From NCBI GenBank assembly GCA_944320995.1, contig CALUJQ010000019.1, positions 1-57,192 of the forward strand: a DNA stretch of 57,192 nucleotides, in the 5' to 3' direction. Of the stretch, positions 18,341-26,577 are shown piece after piece. Made by a program: the position numbers and the translations under genes. Numbering within the stretch: position 1 is the first letter of the stretch; each line of letters opens with the position of its first letter. The DNA is from an uncultured Barnesiella sp. Its GTDB lineage: Bacteria; Bacteroidota; Bacteroidia; Bacteroidales; Barnesiellaceae. The notes beneath the pieces were generated by a model. It saw nothing but the letters and a program-made list of their open reading frames with translations. It did not search any database and was not told where the DNA came from.

Positions 18341-19288
18341 ATGGAACCTATTATTGCGCCCATTGATAAGGAACTTATCAAAGCGGAATTGACCCCCGAC
18401 AAGTTCATGCGAGATACTCGCAAAGGCGGGAATAAAATATACATTGTCGATTGTAACAATGCCCCCAACACCATGAGGGAAATAGGGAGGTTGCGCGAAA
18501 TAGCATTCCGTTATCCCGGAGGCGGGACCGGACTCCCGCTCGACATCGACGAGTTCGATACGATGAACCCACCCTGCCAGCAACTGATCGTGTGGAATCC
18601 CGACGCCGAAGAGATTATCGGCGGCTACCGGTTTATCTTAGGAGAGAATATACGCACCGACGAGCAAGGCCGTCCACGCATCGCCACCTCTCACCTCTTT
18701 GAGTTCTCCCCCCAATTCCTGCAAGAATATCTACCGCACACCATCGAGTTGGGACGCTCGTTTGTAACGCTCGAATATCAATCATCGAGAGCCGGAGCCA
18801 AAGGTCTTTTTGCCTTGGACAACCTGTGGGACGGTCTGGGCGCTTTGACTGTTGACTATCCTCAAATCGAATATTTCTTCGGGAAAGTAACCATGTATCC
18901 TACCTATTCACACGAGGGCCGGAACATGATCCTCTATTTCCTGAACAAGCACTTCCCCGACCCTGATCATCTCGTATGGCCGCGTAAACCGCTACAAACC
19001 CATACCGATGAGGAGAAGATGAGCAAACTCTTCGTCTACGACGATTTCAAAGAAGATTACAAAATACTGAATCAAGAAGTACGTAACCTCGGATATAACA
19101 TTCCCCCGTTGGTCAATGCCTACATGGGTCTCTCTCCTACGATGAAAATGTTCGGCACCGCCATCAACGACGAATTCGGGAACGTAGAAGAATCGGGCAT
19201 TCTCATTGCGATAAAAGACATCATCGAAGAAAAGAGAAGCCGCTATATCGAAACCTACGACAAACTGCCGCCGATAAAAATATCATAG
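18341..19288 (+). CDS. glsB: GNAT-type N-acyltransferase of the glycine-lipid pathway (GlsB-like)
   Basis: Predicted GNAT-superfamily (PF13444-type, OlsB-like) N-acyltransferase. In B. thetaiotaomicron GlsB puts a 3-hydroxyacyl chain on glycine, the first step of glycine-lipid synthesis. Features seen are GLPLDIDEFD near residue 67, QLIVWNPDAEEIIGGYRFIL (a typical acyltransferase strand), and TIELGRSFVTLEYQ followed by GAKGLFALDNLWDGLGAL. 315 residues. It directly follows glsA. The lipids are abundant outer-envelope components in Bacteroidales and matter for stress resistance. Confidence 0.82.
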   Translation: MEPIIAPIDKELIKAELTPDKFMRDTRKGGNKIYIVDCNNAPNTMREIGRLREIAFRYPGGGTGLPLDIDEFDTMNPPCQQLIVWNPDAEEIIGGYRFILGENIRTDEQGRPRIATSHLFEFSPQFLQEYLPHTIELGRSFVTLEYQSSRAGAKGLFALDNLWDGLGALTVDYPQIEYFFGKVTMYPTYSHEGRNMILYFLNKHFPDPDHLVWPRKPLQTHTDEEKMSKLFVYDDFKEDYKILNQEVRNLGYNIPPLVNAYMGLSPTMKMFGTAINDEFGNVEESGILIAIKDIIEEKRSRYIETYDKLPPIKIS

Positions 19289-19336
19289 GAGAGGGAGGTG
19301 AATCGTACTTGCGTTCGGTGAATCAATACATTCGCC

Positions 19337-20443
19337 ATGAAATATTCCTACTTTACTCTCGCCATAATGATTCCCTTGCTATGCCAATGTGGGGGATATG
19401 ATTCTCATTTTCTCTCCGAAACGGAATATATTCCGGTTTTCAGCGAGGACTCTTGCCGATATATCGATGACAACGACGAGCAACTGTTTGCCGAGCCCTA
19501 TACCGAGGCTTCGCTTTTTTACGACGACATGGCCTTGGTTTGCAACGAATCGGACAACAAATGGGGATATATCGACGACAACGGCAAATTGCTATTCCCG
19601 GCCGTATATACCGGTGCAACCATCTTTCACGAAAACCGGGCTTGGGTAGTACGCCCCGACGAAGCGCCATGTGCCATCGACACCAAAGGGCGGCTGCAAC
19701 TGACGCTCACCCGGGCATCGAAAGTCATGATTTTCTGCGAAGGCATGGCGGCTTTTGCCCAAAAAAAGGAGAACCGGGAACGATGGGGGTTTATCGACAA
19801 AACAGGGAATACCATCATAAAACCCGTTTACAAAGAGGTAAAACCATTCTCGCAAGGAGTCGCCGCAGTTAAAAACGAAGAGGGGCTGTGGGGCTATATC
19901 GACAACCAAGGAGTCGAACGAATCCCTGCCCGATTCCGCTCGGCCGAATCGTTTTCAAAAAGACAACAAGCCGTCGTGGCTTCGAAAGAGAGCGGCAAAT
20001 TCCAAATTATCGGAATCACAGGCGACACCCTCGCAACAATCGAATGCCAAGAGCTCGTCAGTGACGGAGAGATCTTCCGTATCAAAAAAACCGATAAATG
20101 GGGGTGGTGCGACAAACAAGGGAAAATCATCATCGCCCCACGATTCGACGACAGTAATGCTTTCGGGACATACGGACTGGCTCCCGTAAAAATAAACGGG
20201 AAATGGGGCTATATAAACCGCAAAGGAGATTGGAAAATCAAACGGCAATTTTCCGAGGCTTTCCCTTTCTTCGACAAACTGGCCCTCGTACGTACCGGAA
20301 CCGTATATGGATTCATCGATAAAAACGGGCATTTCCAAATCAACCCGCAATACGACCGTGTCTCGGCCGATTATATCCATCAAGCACTCGGAACAGGCAG
20401 TATCTTTACAACCATAGAGAGCGACCACGCCCGCTATAAATAA
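19337..20443 (+). CDS. WG-repeat lipoprotein
   Basis: Secreted protein with a probable lipoprotein signal (MKYSYFTLAIMIPLLCQCGG, lipidated at Cys15 or Cys17). The rest is made of WG repeats of about 45-50 residues, each with a core such as KWGYIDDNGKLLFP, RWGFIDKTGNTIIKP, LWGYIDNQGVERIP, KWGWCDKQGKIIIAP, KWGYINRKGDWKIK and VYGFIDKNGHFQINP. Such repeats are thought to form beta structures that mediate binding; no enzyme function is implied. 368 residues. It is convergent with the GIN-domain gene, with only eight bases between the stops. Confidence 0.85.
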   Translation: MKYSYFTLAIMIPLLCQCGGYDSHFLSETEYIPVFSEDSCRYIDDNDEQLFAEPYTEASLFYDDMALVCNESDNKWGYIDDNGKLLFPAVYTGATIFHENRAWVVRPDEAPCAIDTKGRLQLTLTRASKVMIFCEGMAAFAQKKENRERWGFIDKTGNTIIKPVYKEVKPFSQGVAAVKNEEGLWGYIDNQGVERIPARFRSAESFSKRQQAVVASKESGKFQIIGITGDTLATIECQELVSDGEIFRIKKTDKWGWCDKQGKIIIAPRFDDSNAFGTYGLAPVKINGKWGYINRKGDWKIKRQFSEAFPFFDKLALVRTGTVYGFIDKNGHFQINPQYDRVSADYIHQALGTGSIFTTIESDHARYK

Positions 20444-20451
20444 ATCTGTCT

Positions 20452-21159
20452 TTATTTCCCTTCCAACGAACGAACCGAGAGTTCGCCCAAAGCGAGCTTC
20501 TTGATTTCGGGCGTCCCCCGGTAATAGACTTCACCGTTACCGGTAGCCCGGGCTGTGAGCGTTTGTGTCGCATGGCAGCCAATCACGCCGTTTCCTCTGA
20601 TGCGACAAGTCACATCACGGGCAACAAGTCCATCGGCTTCGATCTGGCCGGTTCCGGTCACAGTCAACTCTGCCTCACGGCATTTCCCCATCAACGAAAC
20701 TTTCCCTCTGCCTGTCATCACCGACGCCTCCACGACACCATAATCGATTTGGAGGGCCATAATCGAACCGTTGCCCATTACTTTTGCCTCAAAAGCAGCT
20801 CCCGATATGGGCGCGGCTATCTGGATAGAACCAATTCCGTTATTCTCAACATATTCCAACGCCGTGGAATATACAATGAGCGAGCCCTGCATCTGCTCTT
20901 TATCACATGCGCCTTTATACTTAACCGTCAACAGACCTTTCTTGGAAACACATTCGATATTGGGGAGATCCTCCACGGCAGCCATAATCACGACAATCCC
21001 TGCCGAATCGGCATTCTGCCGATACGACACATCGAAGTTGTTATACACCTTCATCTTGTAAAAGTCGTCGATCGAAAGTTGCTTTACCGATGTTTCCACA
21101 GCCTGAACCGTTACCACCGAGAACAAGCATACCAACCATGCGCTCACTGTCTTTTTCAT
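20452..21159 (-). CDS. Secreted GIN-domain (DUF2807) protein
   Basis: The signal peptide MKKTVSAWLVCLFSVVTVQA is followed by a repetitive beta-strand region with short Gly-Asn/Thr-Gly turns (VMGNGSIMAL, TGRGKVSLMG, TGTGQIEADG, RGNGVIGCHA, TGNGEVYYRG). This is the parallel beta-helix-like DUF2807 (GIN) domain, named from an adhesin head fold and common in Bacteroidetes. The N-terminal YNNFDVSYRQ is typical for the family. Function is unknown; location should be periplasmic or surface. 235 residues. Confidence 0.83.
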   Translation of the reverse strand: MKKTVSAWLVCLFSVVTVQAVETSVKQLSIDDFYKMKVYNNFDVSYRQNADSAGIVVIMAAVEDLPNIECVSKKGLLTVKYKGACDKEQMQGSLIVYSTALEYVENNGIGSIQIAAPISGAAFEAKVMGNGSIMALQIDYGVVEASVMTGRGKVSLMGKCREAELTVTGTGQIEADGLVARDVTCRIRGNGVIGCHATQTLTARATGNGEVYYRGTPEIKKLALGELSVRSLEGK

Positions 21160-21174
21160 ACCTTTTCGCTTATA

Positions 21175-22164
21175 TCAATGTTCGGGTAAAATATCATTTT
21201 CTATATGGTCGAGAATCGCTGTCAACGCCTCTACCGTGTCGGCCTGCAACATGGCGATGCGCGTCTCCCTGAAATTGGGAATCCCCTTGAACAGGGGCGT
21301 GGCGGCCAAATGCCGGCGTATATGCAGAATTCCCCGACGTTCATCGAGGCGCGACACGCTCTCGAGCATCTGCCGGCGCAAAACCGACATCTTCTCGTGA
21401 ATCGAGAGCGGTGGCAACAGCTCTCCCGTCTGCAAATAGTGTTTCATCTCCTTGAAAATCCACGGACAACCAAAGCTCGCCCGCCCCACCATCACTGCAT
21501 CGACCCCATAGCGGTCGAATTTTTCTTTGGCAATTTGCGGGGTGGTCACATCACCGTTCCCGATAATGGGAATGTGCATGCGGGGATTGTTCTTCACCTC
21601 GCCGATGAGGGTCCAGTCGGCCTCGCCCGTGTACATTTGGCTGCGAGTACGCCCATGTATGGTGAGAGCCGCAATACCGCAATCTTGCAACTGCTCGGCC
21701 AACTCGACGATGATACGCGAATCGTGGTCCCAACCCAAGCGTGTCTTTACCGTTACCGGTATCTTCACCGCATCGACCACGGCGCGGGTAATCTTCAACA
21801 TCAACGGTATGTCGCGCAACATGCCTGCCCCGGCCCCCTTCCCGGCCACTTTCTTCACCGGGCAACCGAAGTTAATATCAAGCACATCGGGACGAGCCGC
21901 CTCGCAAAGCCGGGCCGCCTCGACCATGGCATCGACAAAACGTCCGTAAATCTGTATGGCGACAGGCCGCTCCGCATCGTGAATATTCAACTTGCGGGTC
22001 GTACTGTTGATATTCCGCACCAACGCATCGCTCGATACAAACTCGGTATATACCATATCGGCACCGAACTCTTTGCACATCAAGCGAAACGACTCGTCGG
22101 TAACATCTTCCATCGGAGCCAACATCAACGGATAACGTCCAAAATCGAGATTGCCTATTTTCAT
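21175..22164 (-). CDS. dusB: tRNA-dihydrouridine synthase B
   Basis: FMN enzyme reducing specific uridines of tRNA to dihydrouridine with NADPH. TIM-barrel start LMLAPMEDVTDESFR at residues 13-27; catalytic Cys101 in DINFGCPVKKVAGKGAGAGM; FMN-phosphate motifs TIHGRTRSQMYTG, GNGDVTTPQ and GVDAVMVGRASFGCPWIF. 329 residues, a usual length for DusB. The C-terminal part contains the tRNA-recognition helical domain. The neighbouring secreted protein gene lies downstream by 15 bases and may be co-transcribed. Confidence 0.94.
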   Translation of the reverse strand: MKIGNLDFGRYPLMLAPMEDVTDESFRLMCKEFGADMVYTEFVSSDALVRNINSTTRKLNIHDAERPVAIQIYGRFVDAMVEAARLCEAARPDVLDINFGCPVKKVAGKGAGAGMLRDIPLMLKITRAVVDAVKIPVTVKTRLGWDHDSRIIVELAEQLQDCGIAALTIHGRTRSQMYTGEADWTLIGEVKNNPRMHIPIIGNGDVTTPQIAKEKFDRYGVDAVMVGRASFGCPWIFKEMKHYLQTGELLPPLSIHEKMSVLRRQMLESVSRLDERRGILHIRRHLAATPLFKGIPNFRETRIAMLQADTVEALTAILDHIENDILPEH

Positions 22165-22243
22165 TCAAACACTCTATTTGAAGGTACGAATATACAAAAA
22201 CTATACTCTCCCCCGGCCAAAAGTTATAAAAATTAACGGTTTA

Positions 22244-23467
22244 CTACTCGTATATTAACATGGACAAATGTTCTTCGGCCAACAAATCATTGGCAACTTC
22301 GAGTAAATCGTCGGCCGTAATTTTCTCGACCAAAGAGGCAATCTCGGCCAACGAATCGAAACGCCCATAGCGAAGGAAACTCTTGCCCAATGCCAATGCC
22401 ACATTCTCCGAATTATCGGTAGATACCTCTATCTGCCCCATAAACTGGCGCTTGGCCGCCGCCAGTTTCGAAGGTGAGAGACGCTGTTCGCGCAATTTCT
22501 TCAACTCCCGCCGCACCAAATCGATACACCGCCGTGTATCGTGATGGTCAGTGCCGAAATAAATGGCAAACGACCCGGTATCGGTATAAGAGGTAACCGA
22601 CGATTCCACCGTATAAACATAACCCCGCTTCTCCCGCAGGCTCACATTCAACAAACTGTTCATGCCGGGCCCTCCCAACAAATTATTCAACAATAATAAT
22701 GTGCGGCGGCGTTGGTCAAAAAGGTCATACGCCCTCGCCCCGATAATTACATGTGATTGGTGCGTATCGAGATTCACCGTCCGGGAGAAACGTTTGCCCC
22801 CCGGCAACAAAATCCGGCACGGCTCCTTTTTCGGGCGCGACAAAGAGGCGAAATAACGTTCGGCCAAACGCCTCACTTGGGCAAATGGCGTAGCTCCCAT
22901 AAAAAAGAAAACCATATTCCCGGGCGTATAATAATCGGTAAGGAACCGACGGGCAACGGCCGAAGTCATCGCTTGAAGCGACTCTGTATTCCCCAAAATA
23001 TTCCGGCCCAACGAACTACCCTCGAACAGTGCCGACTCAAACTCGTCGTAAATCAACTCCGAAGGGGTATCCCGATACAAATTTATCTCATCGGCCACCA
23101 CCTCCCGCTCCTTGCACAACTCCTTCTCGGGGAACTGCGAATCGGCCACCAAATCGCCCAACAATTGCATGGCCCGGGCCAAATGAGCCGCCGGGAAAAC
23201 CGAATAAACGACCGTCTCCTCCTTGGCCGTATAAGCATTCAACTCACCACCGACAACCTCCATGCGGTTCAAGATATGCGAAGCCCGCCGATGGGTCGTC
23301 CCCTTGAAAATCGTATGCTCCACAAAATGCGCCAATCCGCTGTAAGCCTCCTCCTCGTCGCGAGTCCCCGCATTGATGGTAAACCCGCAATACGAAACAG
23401 CCGACTGTTTGGGCCGATGAATGAGGCGCAAACCGTTCGACAACGTACAAGTTTGATATTCTTCCAT
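22244..23467 (-). CDS. M16 family zinc metallopeptidase
   Basis: Peptidase of the processing-peptidase/insulinase clan. The inverted zinc motif HFVEH is at residues 47-51 of the chosen protein, and the third ligand lies in the downstream Glu region EVVADEINLY. NAGTRDEEEAYSGLAH before it and the C-terminal LREKRGYVYTVES (the R/Y substrate-binding motif) show both halves are intact. No signal peptide, so it is probably cytoplasmic. An upstream TTG would extend the frame by nine codons, but it falls in the promoter box; the ATG at 23467 has GGAGG 11 bases ahead, so I take 407 residues. Confidence 0.9.
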   Translation of the reverse strand: MEEYQTCTLSNGLRLIHRPKQSAVSYCGFTINAGTRDEEEAYSGLAHFVEHTIFKGTTHRRASHILNRMEVVGGELNAYTAKEETVVYSVFPAAHLARAMQLLGDLVADSQFPEKELCKEREVVADEINLYRDTPSELIYDEFESALFEGSSLGRNILGNTESLQAMTSAVARRFLTDYYTPGNMVFFFMGATPFAQVRRLAERYFASLSRPKKEPCRILLPGGKRFSRTVNLDTHQSHVIIGARAYDLFDQRRRTLLLLNNLLGGPGMNSLLNVSLREKRGYVYTVESSVTSYTDTGSFAIYFGTDHHDTRRCIDLVRRELKKLREQRLSPSKLAAAKRQFMGQIEVSTDNSENVALALGKSFLRYGRFDSLAEIASLVEKITADDLLEVANDLLAEEHLSMLIYE

Positions 23468-23491
23468 AAAAAAGCCCTCCATTAGGCGCTG

Positions 23492-23523
23492 CAAAAGTAA
23501 AACATTCCCTCCCGTTCCACAAA
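23492..23523 (-). promoter_or_regulatory. Promoter for the M16 peptidase gene
   Basis: On the minus strand TTTG (23523-23520), 20 bases, then TACTTTTG (23499-23492) match the Bacteroidetes primary sigma consensus at both boxes with correct spacing. It fixes the translation start at the ATG at 23467. Confidence 0.75.
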
Positions 23524-23617
23524 AAATAACGATATTATTCTACCCGCCATACAAGCAGGCCATTTCCCCCGTATTTTTAGATAAGACAAGGGGCTGTCCG
23601 GGGAGAATTATCTGCTG

Positions 23618-24319
23618 TCAAAAATGATGAAACACATAACCGATTGACAGGAAAATACTCTGACTCAACTCTCTCTTGGGCACATAGAACTTCTGTCCGT
23701 TGGCTAACGCAACATTTCTCCGCCCGGAATAATAGTCGAGATTTGAGACAGAATACCCACCTCGGAATATAAAACGACCAACGGCAAAGTTGATCGAGAC
23801 TCTGGCATTCCAGTAGAACCACTGGAGCCCTTTATTGGGAAACGTACGATAATCTACGGTCTGGCTGACAGCCCCCGAGAACTGCTTGATCTCATAAGTC
23901 AAAGAGTTTCGGAACGGACACGCCAGACTGAACCCCGGCTCGGACTGAATCCAAAGACGACAGTCATTATCCGCACTCGTCCAGATAGCAGGAGATTTAA
24001 TGACCAACGACGGCTTCAATATCAGCCACCTAATGTTTCGTTCATTGTCGGCAAGCTCGGCCTCATGCCCGTCAATCACAGTCTGACGGCTCGGTTGATT
24101 ATATTGGCCCGTCAATTCCAATCCAAGTGCCACACCCAGATACTTATGGAAAAGCCAGCTGACGGAAGGCTCCAATTGCCAGGCTTGGTCATTATTAAGA
24201 TACAACCCTCCGTACAAGTCGGCAGTGAAAGCCTGTCTCTCGTCTTGCGCATGCACACCGGCAATCCCGCAACACCATGCAAAAACGACCAAAAATACAA
24301 AATACCTGCTTATCTTCAT
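23618..24319 (-). CDS. Putative outer-membrane beta-barrel protein, family not recognised
   Basis: Starts with a good signal peptide when read from ATG at 24319 (MKISRYFVFLVVFAWCCGIAGVHAQ). The mature part has alternating, aromatic-rich strands (ADLYGGLYLNNDQAWQLEPSVSWLFHKYLGVALGLEL) and ends in VFHHF, a C-terminal Phe as in outer-membrane barrels. 233 residues. An upstream in-frame ATG would add 22 non-signal residues and is unlikely. Function unknown; no neighbour gives a clue. Confidence 0.6.
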   Translation of the reverse strand: MKISRYFVFLVVFAWCCGIAGVHAQDERQAFTADLYGGLYLNNDQAWQLEPSVSWLFHKYLGVALGLELTGQYNQPSRQTVIDGHEAELADNERNIRWLILKPSLVIKSPAIWTSADNDCRLWIQSEPGFSLACPFRNSLTYEIKQFSGAVSQTVDYRTFPNKGLQWFYWNARVSINFAVGRFIFRGGYSVSNLDYYSGRRNVALANGQKFYVPKRELSQSIFLSIGYVFHHF

Positions 24320-24438
24320 GACAATATAAACCTCAGTGATGGAATCATCTGTGACAAATATATGCAATTCCCCGATTCTCCCCATACCCTGTCGAGTAGT
24401 TTATATTCTTGCCTCGTTATAAGATAAAAGGCAAATAT

Positions 24439-24489
24439 CGAAAATTTCGTTTTTCTATTTGTCTCGGTAGCCGCCTTTCCCTATATTTG
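24439..24489 (+). promoter_or_regulatory. Promoter repeat, unit 1 of 3 before the LOG gene
   Basis: CGAAAATTTCG palindrome (24439-24449), TTTG (24458-24461), 20 bases, TATATTTG (24482-24489). Both boxes match the Bacteroidetes consensus. Same plan as the two units that follow. Confidence 0.65.
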
Positions 24490-24505
24490 CTTACCGAGAA
24501 AACAA

Positions 24506-24579
24506 GAGACGACTCGCCACAGTCCAAATTTGAAAACTGTGTTTTCATTTGCCTCTGCTCTCGCCTTTTTGTATCTTTG
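24506..24579 (+). promoter_or_regulatory. Promoter repeat, unit 2 of 3
   Basis: A GACTCGCCACAG block is followed by the palindrome GAAAACTGTGTTTTC (24532-24546), TTTG (24548-24551), 20 bases, and TATCTTTG (24572-24579). The stretch GCCTCTGCTCTCGCCTTT between the boxes is identical to unit 3. Confidence 0.72.
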
Positions 24580-24587
24580 GATAAAAT

Positions 24588-24662
24588 AGGATGCGGCTCG
24601 GCATAGTCAAATCTGAAAACTGCGTTTTCGTTTGCCTCTGCTCTCGCCTTTCACTATCTTTG
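24588..24662 (+). promoter_or_regulatory. Promoter repeat, unit 3 of 3
   Basis: GGATGCGGCTCGGCATAG block, palindrome GAAAACTGCGTTTTC (24615-24629), TTTG (24631-24634), 20 bases, TATCTTTG (24655-24662), then the LOG start 20 bases on. A transcript from here would have a leader of about 13 bases. Confidence 0.75.
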
Positions 24663-24681
24663 AAATAAAAATCAAACAAAC

Positions 24682-25227
24682 ATGCAAAGCATTACCGTAT
24701 TTTGTTCCGCAGCCGACGACATCGCCCCCAGCTATAAAACCGAAGCCGAAACCCTCGGGCAATGGATAGGACAACACAGCAAAAGATTGGTCTATGGAGG
24801 AGCCAACGGCGGGCTCATGGAAATCGTCGCCCGCACCGCCCGGGAGAACGGCAGCCCCGTCCTTGGCATAATCACCCGCCATATCGCCCACATGGGACGA
24901 TCGAGCCAACAACCTACCGAACTGATTACCGCCGAAACCATGGGTGAACGCAAACAACGACTCATCGACGAAGGCGACATCATCGTCGTCCTGCCCGGTG
25001 GTATCGGTACCATCGACGAACTCTTCGACGCCCTCACCGGCAAAATGCTCGGCAACCACGACAAACCCATCGTCATCTGCAACACACAAGGTCTCTTCGA
25101 CCTGCTCATACAACAAATCGAACACCTGCGCGCACAACACTTCCTGCGCTACGACAAGCCCAACCTATACCACATTGCGGCCGACGCCCGCGCCTGCTGC
25201 GAACTTCTCGACCAACATAACCGTTAA
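24682..25227 (+). CDS. LOG-family (TIGR00730) phosphoribohydrolase
   Basis: Lysine-decarboxylase-like Rossmann protein. Family members cleave cytokinin riboside monophosphates or other nucleoside 5'-monophosphates at the N-glycosidic bond. Motifs are VYGGANGGLME (38-47), MGERKQR (87-93, the MxxRK motif) and PGGIGTIDE (105-113), both active-site signatures. 181 residues, complete. In a gut bacterium the substrate is probably a nucleotide (for example AMP) rather than a plant hormone; that is inference. Followed 21 bases later by the cobalamin adenosyltransferase gene. Confidence 0.88.
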   Translation: MQSITVFCSAADDIAPSYKTEAETLGQWIGQHSKRLVYGGANGGLMEIVARTARENGSPVLGIITRHIAHMGRSSQQPTELITAETMGERKQRLIDEGDIIVVLPGGIGTIDELFDALTGKMLGNHDKPIVICNTQGLFDLLIQQIEHLRAQHFLRYDKPNLYHIAADARACCELLDQHNR

Positions 25228-25248
25228 TCACTCAAACACCTCAACAAA

Positions 25249-25812
25249 ATGAAAAAAAGCAACCTCTATACAATGACCGGCGACAAAGGCACCACCTCTC
25301 TGGTAGGCGGCCAACGCATTGCCAAAAGCGACCCGCGCCTCGAAGCCTACGGGACTATCGACGAACTCAATGCCCACATAGGCCTCCTGCGCCAAATGGG
25401 CAACACCCCCGACGACGACGCACTGCTCCTATTCATACAAAACAAACTCTTCGTCGTAGGTTCCTACCTCGCCACCGACACCAGCTTCACCCAACTGCGC
25501 GAAGCCAGCCGCCTACACCCCGAAGAAATCGCCCGGGTCGAAAACCGCATCGACACCCTCGATGCCACCGTCCCACCCCTGCACGCCTTCCTGCTGCCCA
25601 GCGGCACGGCAGCCGCCGCACAAGCACATGTGTGCCGCACCGTGTGCCGTCGAGCCGAACGCCGCATCTGCCAAGTAGCCCAAGAGGTCGAAATCGATGA
25701 AAATATCCTCAAATTCGTCAACCGCCTCTCCGACTATTTCTTTGTCTTAGCGCGATTTAACAATTACCGCGCAAAACAAGACGAAATTTTCTGGGATAAA
25801 GATTGTAAATGA
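25249..25812 (+). CDS. Cob(I)alamin adenosyltransferase, PduO type
   Basis: Transfers the adenosyl group of ATP to cob(I)alamin or cob(I)yrinate diamide, giving the coenzyme for enzymes such as methylmalonyl-CoA mutase. The N-terminal ATP-binding signature TMTGDKGTTSLVGGQR (residues 9-24) and AYGTIDELNAHIG (37-49) are plain, as is the C-terminal RLSDYFFVLARF helix with NNYRAKQDE. 187 residues, complete. It likely shares the LOG transcript. Confidence 0.93.
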   Translation: MKKSNLYTMTGDKGTTSLVGGQRIAKSDPRLEAYGTIDELNAHIGLLRQMGNTPDDDALLLFIQNKLFVVGSYLATDTSFTQLREASRLHPEEIARVENRIDTLDATVPPLHAFLLPSGTAAAAQAHVCRTVCRRAERRICQVAQEVEIDENILKFVNRLSDYFFVLARFNNYRAKQDEIFWDKDCK

Positions 25813-25832
25813 AAATAAATAAACTATTTTTG
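25803..25832 (+). promoter_or_regulatory. Promoter for the DUF2795 gene
   Basis: TTG (25803-25805), 19 bases, TATTTTTG (25825-25832). It overlaps the last codons of the adenosyltransferase gene and implies a leader of about 45 bases for the next gene. Confidence 0.55.
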
Positions 25833-25881
25833 CGAAAATTTTATAGACAGGCTTACATCAACACATTAAAATTTTATCATT

Positions 25882-26103
25882 ATGTATTGGACTTTGGAAT
25901 TGGCATCGAAACTCGAAGACGCACCTTGGCCTGCAACGAAAGAGGAATTGATCGACTACGCTATGCGTTCCGGGGCTCCTCTCGAAGTTATCGAAAACTT
26001 GCAGGAAATGGAAGACGAGGGTGAAACCTACGAATGTATCGAAGATATTTGGCCCGACTACCCCAGTAAAGAAGACTTTTTCTTCAACGAGGAGGAGTAT
26101 TAA
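25882..26103 (+). CDS. DUF2795 domain-containing protein
   Basis: Short acidic protein of 73 residues. MYWTLELASKLEDAPWPATK, then EELIDYAMRSGAP and VIENLQEM, is the DUF2795 fold seen across Bacteroidetes; the tail is rich in Asp, Glu and aromatics (EDIWPDYPSKEDFFFNEEEY). Function unknown. It has its own promoter and a strong terminator after it, so it is probably a monocistronic, well-expressed gene. Confidence 0.85.
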   Translation: MYWTLELASKLEDAPWPATKEELIDYAMRSGAPLEVIENLQEMEDEGETYECIEDIWPDYPSKEDFFFNEEEY

Positions 26104-26134
26104 TAGCCTTCGGACTAGTAAAGCAATTAAATAT

Positions 26135-26180
26135 CAACGCGATAAACAAATATAATTTGTTTGTCGCGTTGGTGTTTTAT
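26135..26180 (+). terminator. Terminator after the DUF2795 gene
   Basis: A 16-base stem, CAACGCGATAAACAAA (26135-26150) with TTTGTTTGTCGCGTTG (26156-26171), has one T-G wobble and a five-base loop, followed by GTGTTTTAT. It lies 32 bases after the stop codon. Confidence 0.8.
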
Positions 26181-26196
26181 GGTCTCAAAGGCGCTG

Positions 26197-26253
26197 TTTG
26201 TTTGGACAAAATACGTTTTTCGGAGGAAAAATCGGGATTTGTTTGGACAAAAT
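26197..26253 (+). repeat. 16-base direct repeat, two copies, 41-base period
   Basis: TTTGTTTGGACAAAAT occurs at 26197-26212 and 26238-26253. The core TTTGTttggACAAA is itself nearly palindromic. It lies just upstream of the recombinase relic, so it could be a remnant of recombinase arm or core sites. Confidence 0.6.
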
Positions 26254-26275
26254 CATTATCTTTTTTGACAGCAAG

Positions 26276-26565
26276 CATCTTACCAGAGAACAGATGGCCG
26301 CATTGTTTGAATACTACCATGCCTGCACCGAACCGCGCCGCAGGGAATTCATGGAGATGATCTTCTTTGCCTTCCATACCTGCGGACTCCGCGTTGTTGA
26401 TGTGATGGCATTGCAGCGGCCGCCACACCTTCGCCACAATGCTGCGGATACTGGGGGCAGACTTTTATACCGTGTGCAAACGTTCGGACATTCGGATATG
26501 AGGACCACTCAGATATACGCCAGTATAATCAACAAGAAGAAAGAAGATTTCATCATCCTGATCGA
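26276..26565 (+). pseudogene. Tyrosine recombinase relic (internal deletion and frameshift)
   Basis: Two parts of a Bacteroidetes phage-type integrase remain. From about 26279 the frame reads LTREQMAALFEYYHACTEP, then CGLRVVDVMALQ, which is the start of the catalytic domain including its first Arg. The text then jumps to GRHTFATMLRILGADFYTVC (read in the +1 frame, from about 26418), and the frame shifts back for FGHSDMRTTQIYASIINKKK. About 100 residues between the first Arg and the HxxR box are missing, and the tyrosine end (IYA) is out of frame with the RHTF box. It cannot make an active enzyme. Confidence 0.82.
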
Positions 26566-26577
26566 TGTGGAGAAACA

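Noticed and set aside
24682..25227. Lysine decarboxylase annotation for the LOG-family gene.
   Set aside because: The PGGxGT and MxxRK motifs mark phosphoribohydrolases; the decarboxylase name is a historical misannotation of the family.
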